Positions 5,100 to 5,947 of a DNA stretch of 5,947 nt are shown here, in pieces. The position numbers and the translations under genes are program-made. How positions within the stretch are numbered: the first letter of the stretch is position 1; each line of letters starts with the position of its first letter. A model generated the notes under the pieces. It was not told the origin of the DNA. It ran no database searches and saw only the letters and a program-made list of their open reading frames with translations. This stretch comes from Thioalkalivibrio sp. Lineage in GTDB: Bacteria; Pseudomonadota; Gammaproteobacteria; Ectothiorhodospirales; Ectothiorhodospiraceae. Location: contig PWRV01000185.1 in the NCBI GenBank assembly GCA_003563455.1, forward strand, positions 1 through 5,947. Reading direction: 5' to 3'.

Positions 5100-5947
5100 T
5101 TAGGCGCTCTCCGGCACCTTCTCCAGCAGCAGGCTGTGGCCGGTCATCGTCTTCGGCTGCGGTACGCCCATCAGCGCCAGCACCGTGGGCGCGACGTCGG
5201 AAAGGCCGCCGCCAGTGGTCAGGCGCCAGCGATCGCTGTCCATCACCATGCACATCACCGGATATGTGGTGTGCTGGGTGTGCGGATCACCGGTGACCGG
5301 GTCCACGTACTCGTCGCAGTTGCCGTGGTCGGCGGTCACGATCACCGAGTAGTTCCGCTCCCGGGCGGTGTCCAGCACGCGGCCCACCTCGGCGTCCAGC
5401 GTTTCCACCGCCTGGATCAGCGGCTCGCGCATCGCGGTGTGGCCCACCATGTCGCCGTTCGCGAAGTTCACCAGCACGAAACCGTAGCGCCCGCTCTCGA
5501 TCGCCTTGATCGTCTCGTCGGCGACCTCGCGTGCGCTCATCTCCGGTTTCTCGTCGTAGGTGTCGACATCCGGCGACGGCACCATCACCCGGTCCTCGCC
5601 GGCCACCGGGTCTTCCCGGCCGCCGTTGAAGAAGAAGGTGACGTGGGCGTACTTCTCCGTCTCTGCGCAGTGGAACTGCGGGATGCCGGCGGCCGCAATC
5701 ACGCCACCGAGCGTGGTCGAGGGGCGCTCCGGCGGAAACGCGATCGGCGCCAGGAACCTTGGCTCGTATTCGGTGAGGCAGGTGACCGCAACCGGGTGGA
5801 AATCACCCCGGTCGAAGCCCACGCACTTCTCCATCGCCAGCGCTGCGGTGAGCTGGCGCGGCCGGTCGTTACGGAAGTTGAACAGCACGCAGACGGCTTC
5901 CGGGCCGAGCGGCATCGGCTCGCCGACGATGCGCGGCTTGATGAACT
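5100..5947 (-). CDS. gpmI: 2,3-bisphosphoglycerate-independent phosphoglycerate mutase, C-terminal part
   Basis: The enzyme interconverts 3-phosphoglycerate and 2-phosphoglycerate in glycolysis and gluconeogenesis in the cytoplasm, using two metal ions (usually manganese). About 281 residues of an expected 510 or so are visible. The frame stays open to the window edge, reading FIKPRIVGEP upstream of an internal Met at 5915, so that Met is not the true start. Family hallmarks are FNFRNDRPRQLT, ETEKYAHVTFFFNGG, NGDMVGHT, TADHGN, HTQHTTYPV and GGLSDVAPTVLALMG. The metal ligands of the phosphatase-like domain are present: Asp and His of NGDMVGHT (codons starting at 5453 and 5441), Asp-His of TADHGN (5330, 5327) and the second His of HTQHT (5273). 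The N-terminal metal and catalytic Ser residues lie off the edge. It reads in the same direction as the gsp genes but is separated from them by 437 bases with repeats, so it is probably a separate transcription unit. Confidence 0.97.
   Translation of the reverse strand, partial: FIKPRIVGEPMPLGPEAVCVLFNFRNDRPRQLTAALAMEKCVGFDRGDFHPVAVTCLTEYEPRFLAPIAFPPERPSTTLGGVIAAAGIPQFHCAETEKYAHVTFFFNGGREDPVAGEDRVMVPSPDVDTYDEKPEMSAREVADETIKAIESGRYGFVLVNFANGDMVGHTAMREPLIQAVETLDAEVGRVLDTARERNYSVIVTADHGNCDEYVDPVTGDPHTQHTTYPVMCMVMDSDRWRLTTGGGLSDVAPTVLALMGVPQPKTMTGHSLLLEKVPESA

Noticed and set aside
4846..5253. Minus-strand frame of 135 codons crossing the repeats and the end of gpmI
   Set aside because: It overlaps gpmI in another frame and translates the palindromic repeats into Pro/Gly/Arg-rich sequence. 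It is not a credible protein.
4916..5296. Plus-strand frame of 126 codons across the repeat pair
   Set aside because: It consists of translated repeat sequence plus the antisense of gpmI, with no start signals.
5100..5915. gpmI starting at the Met at 5915
   Set aside because: The frame continues open to the window edge and encodes further family-like residues (FIKPRIVGEP). The visible protein lacks the N-terminal half, so this is an internal Met.

Overview
This is a GC-rich (about two thirds G+C by eye) proteobacterial segment, most plausibly from a gammaproteobacterium. The protein families and the dense, GC-rich intergenic palindromes suggest this. An Ectothiorhodospiraceae-like halophilic or sulfur-oxidising lineage is only a guess. 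All supportable genes lie on the minus strand, so the window reads biologically from right to left.

Layout in the direction of transcription: (1) the C-terminal part of gpmI, a cofactor-independent phosphoglycerate mutase, enters from the right edge and ends at 5100. (2) A 437-base non-coding stretch (4663-5099) holds a head-to-head pair of palindromic repeat units, a half copy of the same repeat, and a possible promoter for the next operon. (3) gspC (3793-4662), gspD (1787-3784) and gspE (270-1790) are packed tightly: 8 nt between C and D, and a 4-nt ATGA overlap between D and E. (4) A 159-base gap (111-269) holds two unrelated palindromic repeats and a terminator-like hairpin. (5) The first 36 codons of gspF run off the left edge.

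gspC-D-E-F is the canonical gene order of a type II secretion system (T2SS, general secretory pathway). GspD forms the outer-membrane secretin ring. GspC links the secretin to the inner-membrane platform, of which GspF is the core polytopic protein. GspE is the cytoplasmic hexameric ATPase that drives the pseudopilus. The remaining components (GspG-M, the prepilin peptidase and any pilotin) are not in view and may lie beyond the left edge. gpmI belongs to glycolysis and looks like an unrelated upstream neighbour.

I see no new defence, mobile or metabolic system. The points worth a second look are: repeats and a possible attenuator splitting gspE from gspF; a three-and-a-half-copy family of hairpin-plus-tail repeats flanking the gspCDE block; and an exact 20-residue-period duplication of an LPPPFA motif at the extreme C-terminus of GspD.
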